Assembly (NCBI GenBank): GCA_910574865.1
Contig: CAJTDN010000018.1
Location: forward strand, 18,973 to 82,972
Length of the DNA: 64,000 nucleotides
From: Lachnospiraceae bacterium
Lineage (GTDB): Bacteria; Bacillota; Clostridia; Lachnospirales; Lachnospiraceae
Reading direction: 5' to 3'
The notes under the pieces were generated by a model, which saw nothing but the letters and a program-made list of their open reading frames with translations, made no database searches and was not told the origin of the DNA. Made by a program: the position numbers and the translations under genes. Of this stretch, positions 36,318 to 46,122 are shown one piece after another. Numbering within the stretch: the stretch's first letter is position 1; each line of letters opens with the position of its first letter.

Positions 36318-36842
36318 ATGAAGAAAATGGAAGAGTACGTGCGAAGCATTCCGGATTTTCCAGAAGAGGGAATTATTTTCCGGGACGTGACCAGCGTCCT
36401 GCAAGACCCGGACGGGCTGGCACTGGCGATTGATTCCATGAAGCAGAAACTGGAAGGGATTGATTTTGACGTAATCGTGGGAACCGAATCAAGAGGATTT
36501 ATTTTCGGCGTTCCCATCGCATATTCCTTACACAAGGGATTCGTTCCGGTTCGCAAGAAGGGGAAACTTCCGATGGAAGTCATTTCCAAGGAATATGACT
36601 TGGAATACGGCAGTTCCGTGGTGGAGATGCACAAGGACTCCATCAAGCCGGGACAAAAGGTAGTCGTGGTGGATGATTTAATTGCCACGGGCGGCACCAT
36701 CGAGGCAAGCATTCAGATGATTGAGGAACTGGGCGGCGAAGTAGTGAAAGTAATTTTCCTGATGGAACTGGCGGGGCTTAAGGGAAGAGAACGCCTGAAG
36801 GGCTACGACGTTGACAGCATCATCGTCTATGAAGGCAACTAA
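36318..36842 (+). CDS. apt: Adenine phosphoribosyltransferase
   Basis: A 174-residue purine salvage enzyme that makes AMP from adenine and PRPP. PRPP-binding motif VVVVDDLIATGGT (about residues 115-127), GTESRGFIFG and the typical N-terminus IPDFPEEGIIFRDVT are present. AAGGAGGAG precedes the ATG at 36318; an earlier in-frame ATG is not used. Followed by a purine permease, a logical partner. Confidence 0.96.
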   Translation: MKKMEEYVRSIPDFPEEGIIFRDVTSVLQDPDGLALAIDSMKQKLEGIDFDVIVGTESRGFIFGVPIAYSLHKGFVPVRKKGKLPMEVISKEYDLEYGSSVVEMHKDSIKPGQKVVVVDDLIATGGTIEASIQMIEELGGEVVKVIFLMELAGLKGRERLKGYDVDSIIVYEGN

Positions 36843-36947
36843 GTTGCACGTAACCAATTATCACCGGGGGTATTTGTGGAAAATCAGCCGCAGGGACAAA
36901 GAAAGCGGCATCCCCAAAAATGCCACGCAAAGGAAAAGGAGAGAGTG

Positions 36948-38306
36948 ATGTTAGAAAAATGGTTTAAACTCAAAGAAAACAACACGAACACCAAGACGGA
37001 AGTCATCGCCGGCCTCACGACATTTATGACGATGGCGTATATTCTGGCGGTCAACCCGAACATTTTGTCCGCGTCCGGCATTGACAGCCACGCCATATTG
37101 ATGGCGACCGCGCTTGCTGCCTTTATCGGCACGATTGCCATGGCGCTTCTGGCCAACTATCCGTTCGCGCTCGCGCCGGGACTCGGACTCAACGCCTATT
37201 TTGCCTACACGGTGTGCGGCGAGATGGGATATTCCTGGCAAATTGCGCTTCTGGCCGTATTCGTGGAGGGCTTGATTTTCATCGTGTTGTCGGTCACGAA
37301 CGTTCGCGAGGCGATTTTTAACGCGATTCCGACCCCGTTAAAGAAGGGCGTTTCCGTGGGCATCGGCTTGTTTATCGCCTTTATCGGATTCCAAAACGCG
37401 GGAATCGTGGTAAACTCCGACAGCACGCTGGTTACCGTCATTGACTTCACGAAGGATTTCAACACGGCGGGCATCAGCGCGCTGTTGGCCATCATCGGCA
37501 CGTTCATCATCGTCATCCTTCATGTGAAGAAGGTAAAGGGCTCCATCCTGATTGGCATTTTCGCCACCTGGATTCTCGGCATCCTCTGCCAGTTGACGGG
37601 CTTGTACCAGGTGACTCCGGACGCGGGATATTATTCCTTGCTACCGTCCTTTAGCACCTTCGACTTCGGCGCGATTGGACAAACCTTCGGACAGTGCTTT
37701 CGGGCGGATTTCTCGACCGTTCGGATTACGGATTTCATCGTCATCGTCCTGGCCTTCTTGTTCGTGGACGTGTTTGACACGCTTGGAACGTTGATTGGCT
37801 GCGCGAACAAGGCCGACATGCTGGACAAGGACGGGAAGCTTCCCCGCATCAAGCCGGCTCTGTTGGCAGACGCGATTGCGACCAGCGCGGGCGCGGTGCT
37901 TGGCACTTCCACCACCACGACGTTCGTTGAGAGCTCGGCGGGCGTGGCGGAGGGCGGCAGAACCGGCCTTGCTTCCATAGTGACCGGACTGTTGTTCCTT
38001 GTGTCCATCATCTTCGCCCCGATTTTCACGGCGATTCCGGGATTCGCGACGGCTCCGGCCTTGTTGTTCGTCGGATTCCTCATGATTACGGCGGTCGTAC
38101 AGATTGACTTCAATGATTTGACGGAGGCGATTCCGGCATATCTTTGCCTGCTGGCCATGCCGTTGTTGTACAGCATTTCCGAAGGTATCGCGGTCGGCGT
38201 CATCTCCTACGTAATCATCAACCTGGTGTGCGGTAAGGCGAAGAAGATTACGCCGCTCATGTACATCCTCGCGGTACTGTTTGTACTGAAGTATATTTTC
38301 TTGTAA
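36948..38306 (+). CDS. NCS2 (AzgA-type) adenine/guanine/hypoxanthine permease
   Basis: A 452-residue membrane protein with ~12-14 helices. EVIAGLTTFMTMAYILAVNP and NPYFA-like LGLNAYFAYT, plus LFVDVFDTLGTLIGCANKAD and TSTTTTFVESSAGVAEGGRT, are AzgA-family signatures. It imports purine bases by proton symport. Start at 36948 follows AAAAGGAGAG. It lies 105 bases after apt and is probably co-transcribed. No purine riboswitch was found in the apt or permease leader. Confidence 0.94.
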   Translation: MLEKWFKLKENNTNTKTEVIAGLTTFMTMAYILAVNPNILSASGIDSHAILMATALAAFIGTIAMALLANYPFALAPGLGLNAYFAYTVCGEMGYSWQIALLAVFVEGLIFIVLSVTNVREAIFNAIPTPLKKGVSVGIGLFIAFIGFQNAGIVVNSDSTLVTVIDFTKDFNTAGISALLAIIGTFIIVILHVKKVKGSILIGIFATWILGILCQLTGLYQVTPDAGYYSLLPSFSTFDFGAIGQTFGQCFRADFSTVRITDFIVIVLAFLFVDVFDTLGTLIGCANKADMLDKDGKLPRIKPALLADAIATSAGAVLGTSTTTTFVESSAGVAEGGRTGLASIVTGLLFLVSIIFAPIFTAIPGFATAPALLFVGFLMITAVVQIDFNDLTEAIPAYLCLLAMPLLYSISEGIAVGVISYVIINLVCGKAKKITPLMYILAVLFVLKYIFL

Positions 38307-38350
38307 AATTGGGGAGCATACCTGATTAGTCATGAACCGTGACTCTTAAG

Positions 38351-38386
38351 CCCCCGGCCAATCACTTAAGCTGGATTGACCGGGGG
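38351..38386. terminator. Terminator hairpin after the purine permease
   Basis: CCCCCGGCCAATC pairs with GATTGACCGGGGG. A T-run is not immediate. Confidence 0.55.
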
Positions 38387-38442
38387 ATACCTATGAAAAG
38401 TAACCATTTTTTGAGTTTTTAAAAAAAAAATGAAAAAAAGAC

Positions 38443-38470
38443 TTGATTTTTCTTCCAAGTCTGGTATAAT
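38443..38470 (+). promoter_or_regulatory. Promoter of the tRNA-Gln/Pro/Ser cluster
   Basis: TTGATT (38443-38448), 16-base spacer, TATAAT (38465-38470), 36 bases before tRNA-Gln. Confidence 0.65.
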
Positions 38471-38505
38471 AACCATGTTGCGTCTGACAGAGAAGCAACG
38501 AGTAA

Positions 38506-38576
38506 TGCGGATTGGTGTAATGGCAGCACAGCAGACTCTGACTCTGTTAGTAGAGGTTCGAGTCCTCTATCCGTAG
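38506..38576 (+). tRNA. tRNA-Gln (CTG)
   Basis: Acceptor TGCGGAT pairs with ATCCGTA; anticodon loop around ACTCTGAC reads CTG. D arm GGTGTAATGGCAGCAC is typical of Gln. Confidence 0.9.
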
Positions 38577-38650
38577 TTTGGAATTTGGCAGACAAGTTCC
38601 TGGTACATCAAGGAGTGGTGGTATTCATTGTTTGATGTACTAACATTTAT

Positions 38651-38724
<74 letters not shown>

Positions 38725-38823
38725 TTTTTTGTTATTTGAGGAATGATTCCAAGTTCCTCAAATAACAATTTTTTCAGAAGCGACGGGGTTTATTCCTCTC
38801 ACGCTTTCAAGAAATGAACATAG

Positions 38824-38909
38824 GGAGAGATATCGAAGTGGTCATAACGAGGCGGTCTTGAAAACCGTTTGTCCGCAAGGGCGCGTGGGTTCGAATCCCA
38901 CTCTCTCCG
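38824..38909 (+). tRNA. tRNA-Ser (TGA)
   Basis: 86-base class II tRNA; acceptor GGAGAGA/TCTCTCC; anticodon loop CTTGAAA gives TGA; long variable arm. Confidence 0.94.
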
Positions 38910-38916
38910 CTTGAAG

Positions 38917-38942
38917 GGAAACGGCGGGAAATCGCCGTTTCC
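38917..38942. terminator. Terminator after tRNA-Ser
   Basis: GGAAACGGCG pairs with CGCCGTTTCC, followed by TTTGTTT on the plus strand. Confidence 0.75.
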
Positions 38943-39090
38943 TTTGTTTCAAGGAATACGCGGGATTTACGGCGGTTTTTCTCTGCCCGCATTTTCGTAA
39001 GCCGCTCAAGCAATGGAAGAAAAATTTTCTCTATGCTTTCTTCCGAACAATTCGCCTCGACGCCTAGGCCGTCAATTTCAACGTTGTACT

Positions 39091-39786
39091 TCATGATGCA
39101 CGCTCCACCGGCGCCGCCGGATATTCATTGCACAACAAGCGGTATGGCGGTTCATCCTCTTCTATTTTCGGGAAACGCCCGACCTCCTCATAAAACCGGT
39201 TGTCATTTTCATCATCATTGCACTGGGACACCTCGCCAACCAAGACGCTTCCGGAGCCCGGCACCACGTGGAACTCGTGATACTGGTGCGGCCACAAGGT
39301 AATGCTCTCCCCGTTTTTCAACTCGATTGTCGTACCTGCGGGAACCGTGTAGGTACGCCCGTCCGCGTTCACCTCCACGTCGGAATCCGCCAGCCCCCCG
39401 TTTCCGTCATCATTGTAAACCGTAATCAAAAGCGTTCCCCCGCCCCGGTTAATGATGTCCTCGGACTTGTACCAATGAAAATGCATCGGCGACATCATGT
39501 CGTCACGTAAAAATAAAAGCTTCTCCGCATACGCCTTCTTGTACTTTGGATTTTTCTGATTTCCATTTCGAAGCGTAATCAGGCCAAACCCAACCTTGTC
39601 AAAATTCCCCAGTCCATAGTCCGTAATGTCCCACCCCAACATGTTGTCCCGGATTTCATCATACTCATGGCCTTTCGTGTTCCATTCCTCCGGGGTCCAG
39701 TTGCAAAACGGAGGAAGGTGAAACCCATTCTCCCGAATCAACTCCTCCATCTCTCTTATCACTTTATTTATCTCTGAACGTTTCAT
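39091..39786 (-). CDS. D-lyxose isomerase family sugar isomerase
   Basis: A 231-residue cupin-type sugar isomerase; characterised members interconvert D-lyxose/D-xylulose and D-mannose/D-fructose. Metal ligands are suggested by SPMHFHWYKSEDI (two His, Glu) and HQYHEFHVV. Start at 39786 follows TGGAGG; the longer frame is rejected. It is near the end of the long catabolic operon and overlaps the kinase fragment by ATGA. The family call is firm; the true substrate in this operon is unknown. Confidence 0.88.
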   Translation of the reverse strand: MKRSEINKVIREMEELIRENGFHLPPFCNWTPEEWNTKGHEYDEIRDNMLGWDITDYGLGNFDKVGFGLITLRNGNQKNPKYKKAYAEKLLFLRDDMMSPMHFHWYKSEDIINRGGGTLLITVYNDDGNGGLADSDVEVNADGRTYTVPAGTTIELKNGESITLWPHQYHEFHVVPGSGSVLVGEVSQCNDDENDNRFYEEVGRFPKIEEDEPPYRLLCNEYPAAPVERAS

Positions 39787-39851
39787 AAGACCTCCATACC
39801 CTGGGCACTTTTCACGGGCAACCTGATTTCGCCTACCCGTGAAAAGTGGCT

Positions 39852-40829
39852 CTAATGCCATTTCAAGCTATACACGCTTCCTTCTTTCGCGCTGCGGTAG
39901 GCCGCGTCTATAATCTGTACCGTGTGCTGCGAATCCTCGAATGTCGACAATGGCTTTTGCCCTTTTTCAACATATTCCAGAAACGCCTCGTCCTCCAGCA
40001 AAAAGGTTTCCTCATAGCTTTCCGCATCGCAAATCCGCTCTCCATTGACATACAGCGCGTCCGTCAAATGCATCTCGCCGTCCGTTCCCAGAAAACGGAT
40101 TCCGTTAAAATCAGCAGACCAGTCCGAAGCCCAACTGACCGTCACGTTGCACAACGAATCGTCCGTCATTTGAAGATTAAGCTGGGCCATGTCCTCGTCT
40201 TCCATCTCCGCCAGCACTCTTTTCGCCGCATAACACTGTATCCGCTTCGGAAGGCCGCACAAGTACAACATCTGGTAAATCAAATGATGCCCGCTGTCCA
40301 TCAGCGCCCCTCCCTCCGAGTATACTCTTTTTGCCCGCCAATGTCCAGACCCGAAGTCGTCCAAAAATTGCGTGGAGGTAAACGAAGACTGCAAAACTTT
40401 TCCGAGCGCGCCGCCCGCCAATGCCTCTTTCATTTTTCGAATGGATTTCCGATATACAAAATTGTGGCCGGGAAACAATCTAATCCCGTTCTGTGATATC
40501 AACTTATATATTTGTGGGTACAATTCCTTCTTCCCCACCACGGGTTTTTCCACAAGCATGGGGATTTTTTCCGCCGCAATCCTTTTTATTTCTTCAAAAT
40601 GCCCCACCGTCGCCGAGCAAATCATGGCCGCGTCCAATCCGCCATTTTTTATCATGGCGTCCAGACTCGGAAAAGCCGGTATGTCCAACCGTTTGCTGAC
40701 GGCCTTTAACTTATCCATGTCCGAGTACGTGCACATCCCGGCAAGCTCGGCTCCCTGGATTTCTTTTAGCGCCTCCGCATGTTTGATCGCAATAAAACCG
40801 GAACCGACAATCCCCACTCTAACAGCCAT
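39852..40829 (-). CDS. Gfo/Idh/MocA family oxidoreductase
   Basis: A 325-residue NAD(P)-dependent sugar oxidoreductase. Rossmann motif VGIVGSGFIAIKHAEAL at the N-terminus, catalytic Lys region VEKPV, and the H-x(3)-H-type GGALMDSGHHLIYQM. Start at 40829 follows AAGGAGGAG and lies 11 bases inside the end of the GH42-like gene, so the two are coupled. Acts on a free or phosphorylated sugar; substrate unknown. Confidence 0.9.
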   Translation of the reverse strand: MAVRVGIVGSGFIAIKHAEALKEIQGAELAGMCTYSDMDKLKAVSKRLDIPAFPSLDAMIKNGGLDAAMICSATVGHFEEIKRIAAEKIPMLVEKPVVGKKELYPQIYKLISQNGIRLFPGHNFVYRKSIRKMKEALAGGALGKVLQSSFTSTQFLDDFGSGHWRAKRVYSEGGALMDSGHHLIYQMLYLCGLPKRIQCYAAKRVLAEMEDEDMAQLNLQMTDDSLCNVTVSWASDWSADFNGIRFLGTDGEMHLTDALYVNGERICDAESYEETFLLEDEAFLEYVEKGQKPLSTFEDSQHTVQIIDAAYRSAKEGSVYSLKWH

Positions 40830-42981
40830 TCTTATTCTCCTCCTTACCCGAGCCATTCGACAAATCCTTTTCACACGAATCAGATGATAATTCAAGCAGG
40901 ACGCCATCATATCCGGGCACCACCGCCTCAAACACTTCCCCTTGAACATTCACCATTATCGTCCGCTCCCCTGCATGCTGATTGACCGCGGCAAGAACAT
41001 ATTTTTCCCCATTGCACAATGCATTCGCAGCGCATCCTTCCTTGCGCAACATGCGGACAATCAGTCCTTCCGCCTTTAATTCCCGCAGGAAGTCATAACC
41101 CTGGGGCACAAAAGCGTTCTGAACGAATGCCGTACATGCCTCATCCGCTTCCCGTTTTGCCATCATGGCCGGATACGTGCCAATCCACTCGACGCATCCC
41201 TTCCCATAGGGGCTTCGAGCATACGCGCAATGTCCGTTTTCTTTTGCCTGTTCCGACACGTCTCCCACAAATCCCAGCTTGTCTCCTTTATGAATCTCCA
41301 TCGTTTGCACGTAAGAAACGCCTTTACAGACGAGACGGCCGTCCTTATCCACGATGTGCTCTTTCCCACGTTCCACGTTTTCCTGATATAGAACGGAAAA
41401 ATCCTCGGCCTCAAATACTTTTTTCAAAAGAGACGTTCGCACGTCCATCTCCCCACGTTCGTCATAAAACCCGGCCGCCGCCTCCACGACGACCTTTCCG
41501 CCTTTTTCCGCAAAAGCGAGGATGTCATTTTGTTCTTCCCCGGACAATGCAATCGCCATCGGCACATACAACACGCACAAGCCCTCGTCCCATGCGTCCT
41601 TCAAATAGTCCGTATGTACGAAGCGCACCGGAATTCCCGCATCCGCGCATACCTTATAGGCTCCCAGCAGGCTGTCCGCATACATCTTTTCCTGCCGTTC
41701 TGCCGCGAACAAGAAGAGGCTCGCATTCCGCGAAATACAAATGCCATTCATGGACAGTACGGACACCGTCTCGTCCAATCCCTTTTCCTGAAAATAACGG
41801 GCACACCGTCCGGCCTCAAGGCTCCGCTCCGTATTTTCATGCTCGAAGCCCGTCAAACCAAAGCCAGGAGATTCCACGCCCGCCGGTTCATATGCATACT
41901 GCCAATATACGGCTCCTTTTCCGCCCGCCGTGATGATATTCCAGTTCCACACGCGCATGTCATATTTGTCGGGTGTCACGTGCCCCAACACATCCGGTTT
42001 TCCCGCCCCGCCCTGGAGTTCCACCTGGTAAAACGTTTTTCCGCGCGCAGCCGCACCAATCATGTCCAGATTTATCATATGTGCCAGGAAATGTTCTTCC
42101 CGCATGTTTCCCATCAGCCAGGCCGGAAAACTTGACAAGCCAAACAAATCCACCGGCTCCGCCAGCAAAAATTCATCCGCCAGCTCCGTTCCCAGCGCAC
42201 CGTTTCCGGCCGCGCCCATATAGCACGCGCTGGCACAATGCGTCTGTATCAACTTATTCGGCGCGCCCGCCCTGGCCGCCGCCACCTTTTCCTCCAGCCA
42301 ACGCCGCAGATTGTACAGCCAAAACCGCCGCCAGTCCATCATGTCCGGATACGTGCCGAACCTCGGCGGCGGCACGATTTGATTCCAGTCAGTATATCTT
42401 CGAAACCACGCCTCGTTCAAATTTTCCAGCGTCCGATAACGGGCTTTCAGCCATTTTCGAAACTCCGCGTTTGAGGCCTTGCAAGCGCACAAAAGTTCTT
42501 TTGGATAATCATACATCGGCTCCAAATGCGGCTCGTTCCACACGTCAATAATCACCACGTTCTCACGATCCTTAAAATGTGCGGACGTTTCTTTAATAAA
42601 ACGGCAAATTGCCTCTGCGGCCTCGGGATGGTCCATGCAAAACCCCGGCCACCCGCCGGTCGGAATGTTCGCCGGCCCGCCCGGCGTTATTTTTTCTCCC
42701 TTCACGCTTTCATAAAAGCAGTCCGAATACTTCTCGTACAGCCAATACGGCGCCCCCTCCACGATAGTGTTAATCATTACGTCAAGTCCGTATCCTTTTG
42801 CCATCTCCACCAATTCGTCCAATTCATCGAACGTAAAGACACCTTCTTTTCGCTCCACGTCATTCCAAACCGCCCACAGCTTGATGATGTTGAATCCTAA
42901 TTCTATTATATTTTTTAAATCCTTCGCCCAAAACTCCTTTCGTGGAAAAGGCGGTCTATAATATTGTGTACCGTAATACAT
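40819..42981 (-). CDS. GH42-like beta-galactosidase/glycosidase
   Basis: A 720-residue cytoplasmic glycosidase. The TIM barrel begins YYGTQYYRPPFPRKEFWAKD; acid/base E150 is in DVWNEPH and the nucleophile E321 is in QVELQGG. A trimerisation/Rossmann-like middle domain (LYVPMAIALSGEEQNDILAF) and a C-terminal beta domain follow, as in GH42. GH42 enzymes remove terminal beta-galactose or alpha-arabinopyranose. No signal peptide. Start at 42981 has AAAGGAT upstream; the longer frame to 43101 runs into the permease gene. Its position after an ABC sugar transporter fits intracellular cleavage of an imported oligosaccharide. Confidence 0.82.
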   Translation of the reverse strand: MYYGTQYYRPPFPRKEFWAKDLKNIIELGFNIIKLWAVWNDVERKEGVFTFDELDELVEMAKGYGLDVMINTIVEGAPYWLYEKYSDCFYESVKGEKITPGGPANIPTGGWPGFCMDHPEAAEAICRFIKETSAHFKDRENVVIIDVWNEPHLEPMYDYPKELLCACKASNAEFRKWLKARYRTLENLNEAWFRRYTDWNQIVPPPRFGTYPDMMDWRRFWLYNLRRWLEEKVAAARAGAPNKLIQTHCASACYMGAAGNGALGTELADEFLLAEPVDLFGLSSFPAWLMGNMREEHFLAHMINLDMIGAAARGKTFYQVELQGGAGKPDVLGHVTPDKYDMRVWNWNIITAGGKGAVYWQYAYEPAGVESPGFGLTGFEHENTERSLEAGRCARYFQEKGLDETVSVLSMNGICISRNASLFLFAAERQEKMYADSLLGAYKVCADAGIPVRFVHTDYLKDAWDEGLCVLYVPMAIALSGEEQNDILAFAEKGGKVVVEAAAGFYDERGEMDVRTSLLKKVFEAEDFSVLYQENVERGKEHIVDKDGRLVCKGVSYVQTMEIHKGDKLGFVGDVSEQAKENGHCAYARSPYGKGCVEWIGTYPAMMAKREADEACTAFVQNAFVPQGYDFLRELKAEGLIVRMLRKEGCAANALCNGEKYVLAAVNQHAGERTIMVNVQGEVFEAVVPGYDGVLLELSSDSCEKDLSNGSGKEENKNGC

Positions 42982-42986
42982 CGCTC

Positions 42987-43811
42987 TCATCCTTTCACGG
43001 CCCCGGCCGTCAGGCCGCTGACCAAATATTTTTGCAAAAAGAACCCGACCAGGATAATCGGCAGCATGACCACGGTCGCCGCCGCGCTCGACTGTCCCCA
43101 ATCAACGGATATGGCGCCCACGAACCGGGAAACGCCCACCGTCAACGTATATGACTTCATACTTGTAAATTGCATGGCGAACATCAGCTCATTCCAGGAA
43201 TACTGCAGCGACAGCAGCACCGCGGAACCAATGGCCGGGGATAGCAGCGGAAATACGACCCGCCAGAAAATCTTCATCCTGGTACAACCGTCCAGCTTGG
43301 CCGCCTCAAACAAATCCTGCGGCAGATCCTGAATAAATCCCAGTACCAGCCACGTTGTAAACGGGGCGTTAATCGCGATATGGGACAGAATCACCCCGAC
43401 AAAACCGCCCAACAATTGTACCTTGTCCAGCATCACGTACAGTGGAATCATGATGGTAATGGCCGGAAGGAGCTTGGAAAATGTCAAAAACCCCGTGATT
43501 CTATTTGCCCAGTCCGACTTCATAATCGCCAGGCCATATGCCGCCAACGAGCCGATCAGGATACTGACCGCCGTGGAAGTGACCGCCACGATTAAGGAAT
43601 TTTTAAAATAGGACAGAAAATTTCCTTGTTTAAAAATTTTCAAATAATGCGTCCAGGTCGGCTCAAATACAAATTCCGGCGGCATTTTACGGATTAAAAG
43701 CGTCGGCTTTAGGGAACTGCTGACAATCATGTACACGGGCAGGATGGCGATGACAAAAACCACCACTCCGAAAATAATTTGCAAGATTCTCGTGCGTGTT
43801 TTCTTCTTCAT
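42987..43811 (-). CDS. ABC sugar transporter permease (MalG type)
   Basis: A 274-residue inner membrane permease with six helices and the EAA loop (LPQDLFEAAKLDGCTRMKIF). Carbohydrate uptake family 1. It overlaps the MalF-type permease by 4 bases. No ATP-binding subunit is encoded in the operon, so a shared MsmK-type ATPase is expected elsewhere. Confidence 0.94.
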   Translation of the reverse strand: MKKKTRTRILQIIFGVVVFVIAILPVYMIVSSSLKPTLLIRKMPPEFVFEPTWTHYLKIFKQGNFLSYFKNSLIVAVTSTAVSILIGSLAAYGLAIMKSDWANRITGFLTFSKLLPAITIMIPLYVMLDKVQLLGGFVGVILSHIAINAPFTTWLVLGFIQDLPQDLFEAAKLDGCTRMKIFWRVVFPLLSPAIGSAVLLSLQYSWNELMFAMQFTSMKSYTLTVGVSRFVGAISVDWGQSSAAATVVMLPIILVGFFLQKYLVSGLTAGAVKG

Positions 43812-44731
43812 CCCTTTATCCCCTCCTTGCGCGCTTTCGCATTATAGCGGACAAACACGATCCCAAAAACCAAAAACGAAATCAGCATCGTCGCGTTAGA
43901 AATGGCCATGGCATAACCCATGTCAAAATGGTCAAATGCATTTTTATAGGCATACAAGCTAAGTGACATCGTGGAATTGTTCGGTCCTCCTCCGGTCAAT
44001 GCATAAATAATGTCAAACACCTTGATCGCGTCCACCCCGTTAAACAGCAAGATGACCATATATTGCGGCATCAGGCTCGGAAACGAAATTTTGAAAAACT
44101 TTTGGATGAAAGACGCACCGTCCATCTCCGCCGCCTCGTAGTAGTCGTTCGGAATGCTGACCAGACCGGAGCTTAACACGATTACGACAAACGGGATGAC
44201 CTGCCACCAATGCGCGATGATGGCACAAAGCATGGCCGTGGCCGATCCTGCCAGTCCCGGAAACTGTTCCGCCCCCAGGCCAAACCAGCTTAAAATCCAA
44301 TACACCATCCCGCCATTAATATTAAACATATACTTCCAAATCAATCCGATGATAATGGGGGACACCAGTAACGGAATCGTCACAATCGGCCTGATAATCG
44401 GACGTATCCGCTCATTTAGACTTTGAATCCACACGGACACCAGCGTTCCGAAAAACAAATCTCCCGCAATCGCCCCGGCAGTAAAATACAACGTATTTAC
44501 GGTCGACTTCCAAAACACCTTGTCCTGCATCATACGGATATAATTACCAAGTCCCACGAAATCCCTGCCGAAATCCAAGTCTCCCATATGATAATCAAAC
44601 AGACTGATTACGATTCCGTATACCAACGGCAGAAACATGACAAAGAAAACTACTAACATCACTGGTAATAATAAGAGGAAAGGCAGAAAATCTCCCCTTT
44701 CCAATATATTCCTTCTGTTTATTCGCCTCAT
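43808..44731 (-). CDS. ABC sugar transporter permease (MalF type)
   Basis: A 307-residue permease with six helices and the EAA loop (IPNDYYEAAEMDGASFIQKF). Partner of the permease at 42987-43811 and the binding protein at 44794-46098. Confidence 0.94.
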   Translation of the reverse strand: MRRINRRNILERGDFLPFLLLLPVMLVVFFVMFLPLVYGIVISLFDYHMGDLDFGRDFVGLGNYIRMMQDKVFWKSTVNTLYFTAGAIAGDLFFGTLVSVWIQSLNERIRPIIRPIVTIPLLVSPIIIGLIWKYMFNINGGMVYWILSWFGLGAEQFPGLAGSATAMLCAIIAHWWQVIPFVVIVLSSGLVSIPNDYYEAAEMDGASFIQKFFKISFPSLMPQYMVILLFNGVDAIKVFDIIYALTGGGPNNSTMSLSLYAYKNAFDHFDMGYAMAISNATMLISFLVFGIVFVRYNAKARKEGIKG

Positions 44732-44793
44732 CTTTCATCCTTTCCTCGTCCCCCGCCGCAAGCGGCGGGGGGACGGATTCATTCTCACAATTG

Positions 44794-46098
44794 TCACGGA
44801 TTGAAATCATAGTCCTGGCAAGCGTCATTAAATTCTTTTAGCAAAGCTTTTGCGTCCACTCCTCTCGGGTTTTCCGCAATCCGGGAAAGAACCGCCTGAA
44901 GATCCGTCAGCATTGCGGAGGAGTCGCCCGCCGTCGGCAAAATGCGTGCTTTCGCGAGCGTGTCCGTAACCGCCGGAAGATACGGTATCTGCTCCAACAC
45001 TTCCGAATCCCCGGCCAACGCCGGGAGGGCGGAAATGGAACCATTCGCCAATGCCGCGGCCTTTTCTTGTTCCTCACTGGTCAGCCATACAATCGACTGG
45101 AACGCTTCTTCCGGATTCGCACTGTTCTTTGCAACGGACCATCCCCAGAAGTTGGCGGTTCCCACGTAATCATTGCCATTGATGCCGGGCATTTTTGCAA
45201 AGCGGATCGTCTCCGCCACCGCGGACTGCTCCGGATCCAGATAGGAAGAGCAATTTCCAGAAATGCTGATGCTAATCGGCGCATTGCCGTCCTTCACCGC
45301 TTGCGCCACGTCATCCACATGCCAGGTCGAGCTTCCATCCATGGAATACAAACACAGATGCTGCCAAATCTCAATCGCCTGCGCGGCCGCGTCGCTATCC
45401 AAGGCAATTTTTCCATCCTCTATAAATTCCCCGCCACAAGAGTACAATATCCCTCCGAAGAAATCAACTGCAGACTGTCCCTGCATGGCCGGTATGGCAA
45501 TTCCGCTGCCCTCATTTTCTTTAAACCACTTCGCACACTCAATCAACTCGTCAAACGTTTCCGGAACGCCTTTTCCATACCGCCCCATGGCCTCCTCGTC
45601 ATACGCGAGAATCGAGGTTTGGGTAAACGTCGGCAACGAATAAACCTGCCCGTCCACCGTCATGGCATCCAACAGGCTCTGGTTATACACGCTCATATCC
45701 ACGTCATATTTTTCAATATAATCGTTTAACGGCATCAGCCAACCATTTTTTACATAATCCGGGCACCATACTTCCGCCACGTAAATCAAGTCATAATCGC
45801 CGGTTCCATTTTTCTGCATGTTCAGGATTTCCTTTTCCTTCAGCTTGTCATATGCAATGTCGTCAATCACGATCGTGGCGGCCGCATAATTTTTTACCAA
45901 CACCTTCTGGTCGTCCGACTGACCGCCCGACCATCTGGTCGCGACCAGTTCCACGCCGGAACCTCCTTCCGCCTGGGAATCCCCCTTGCCTTCACTGTCT
46001 TTGTCTCCATTGCCGCCGCAGGCCGTCAGGCCTCCAATCAGACACAAACTTAAAAATAACGCCGTCCATTTTTTCATTCTTTTCATTTGTCTTTTCAT
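44794..46098 (-). CDS. ABC sugar-binding lipoprotein
   Basis: A 434-residue extracellular solute-binding protein family 1. Signal peptide with lipobox LTAC (Cys at about residue 27), then a short Gly/Asp linker and a two-lobe binding domain (GDYDLIYVAEVWCPDYVKNG, TQTSILAYDEEAMGRYGKG). Ribosome site GGAG lies before the ATG at 46098. Binds a carbohydrate ligand, identity unknown. It begins 24 bases after the activase gene. Confidence 0.93.
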   Translation of the reverse strand: MKRQMKRMKKWTALFLSLCLIGGLTACGGNGDKDSEGKGDSQAEGGSGVELVATRWSGGQSDDQKVLVKNYAAATIVIDDIAYDKLKEKEILNMQKNGTGDYDLIYVAEVWCPDYVKNGWLMPLNDYIEKYDVDMSVYNQSLLDAMTVDGQVYSLPTFTQTSILAYDEEAMGRYGKGVPETFDELIECAKWFKENEGSGIAIPAMQGQSAVDFFGGILYSCGGEFIEDGKIALDSDAAAQAIEIWQHLCLYSMDGSSTWHVDDVAQAVKDGNAPISISISGNCSSYLDPEQSAVAETIRFAKMPGINGNDYVGTANFWGWSVAKNSANPEEAFQSIVWLTSEEQEKAAALANGSISALPALAGDSEVLEQIPYLPAVTDTLAKARILPTAGDSSAMLTDLQAVLSRIAENPRGVDAKALLKEFNDACQDYDFNP

Positions 46099-46122
46099 TC
46101 GTTTTCTCCTTTTTCCGCCTTC

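Larger units (their letters stand above)
38807..39094 (-). pseudogene. Nucleoside/nucleotide-kinase-like protein, N-terminal fragment
   Basis: The frame starts MKYNVEIDGLGVEANCSEES followed by IEKIFLPLLERLTKMRAEK, which resembles the N-terminus of P-loop sugar/nucleoside kinases (PRK09270-like) just before their GxxGxGKS loop. The P-loop is missing: after VFLETKETA the frame runs through a terminator and antisense to tRNA-Ser. The start overlaps the D-lyxose isomerase stop as ATGA, so it was translationally coupled to it. The rest of the kinase has been lost at the tRNA-Ser border. Confidence 0.55.

Noticed and set aside
36843..36947. Purine riboswitch before the permease, or before apt
   Set aside because: The leaders lack the conserved TATA-rich P1 and loop sequences; spacing to apt is too short.
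38807..38910. C-terminal residues GESGIRTHAPLRTNGF as protein
   Set aside because: This is the well-known antisense translation of a tRNA-Ser gene, so the frame is not a genuine C-terminus.
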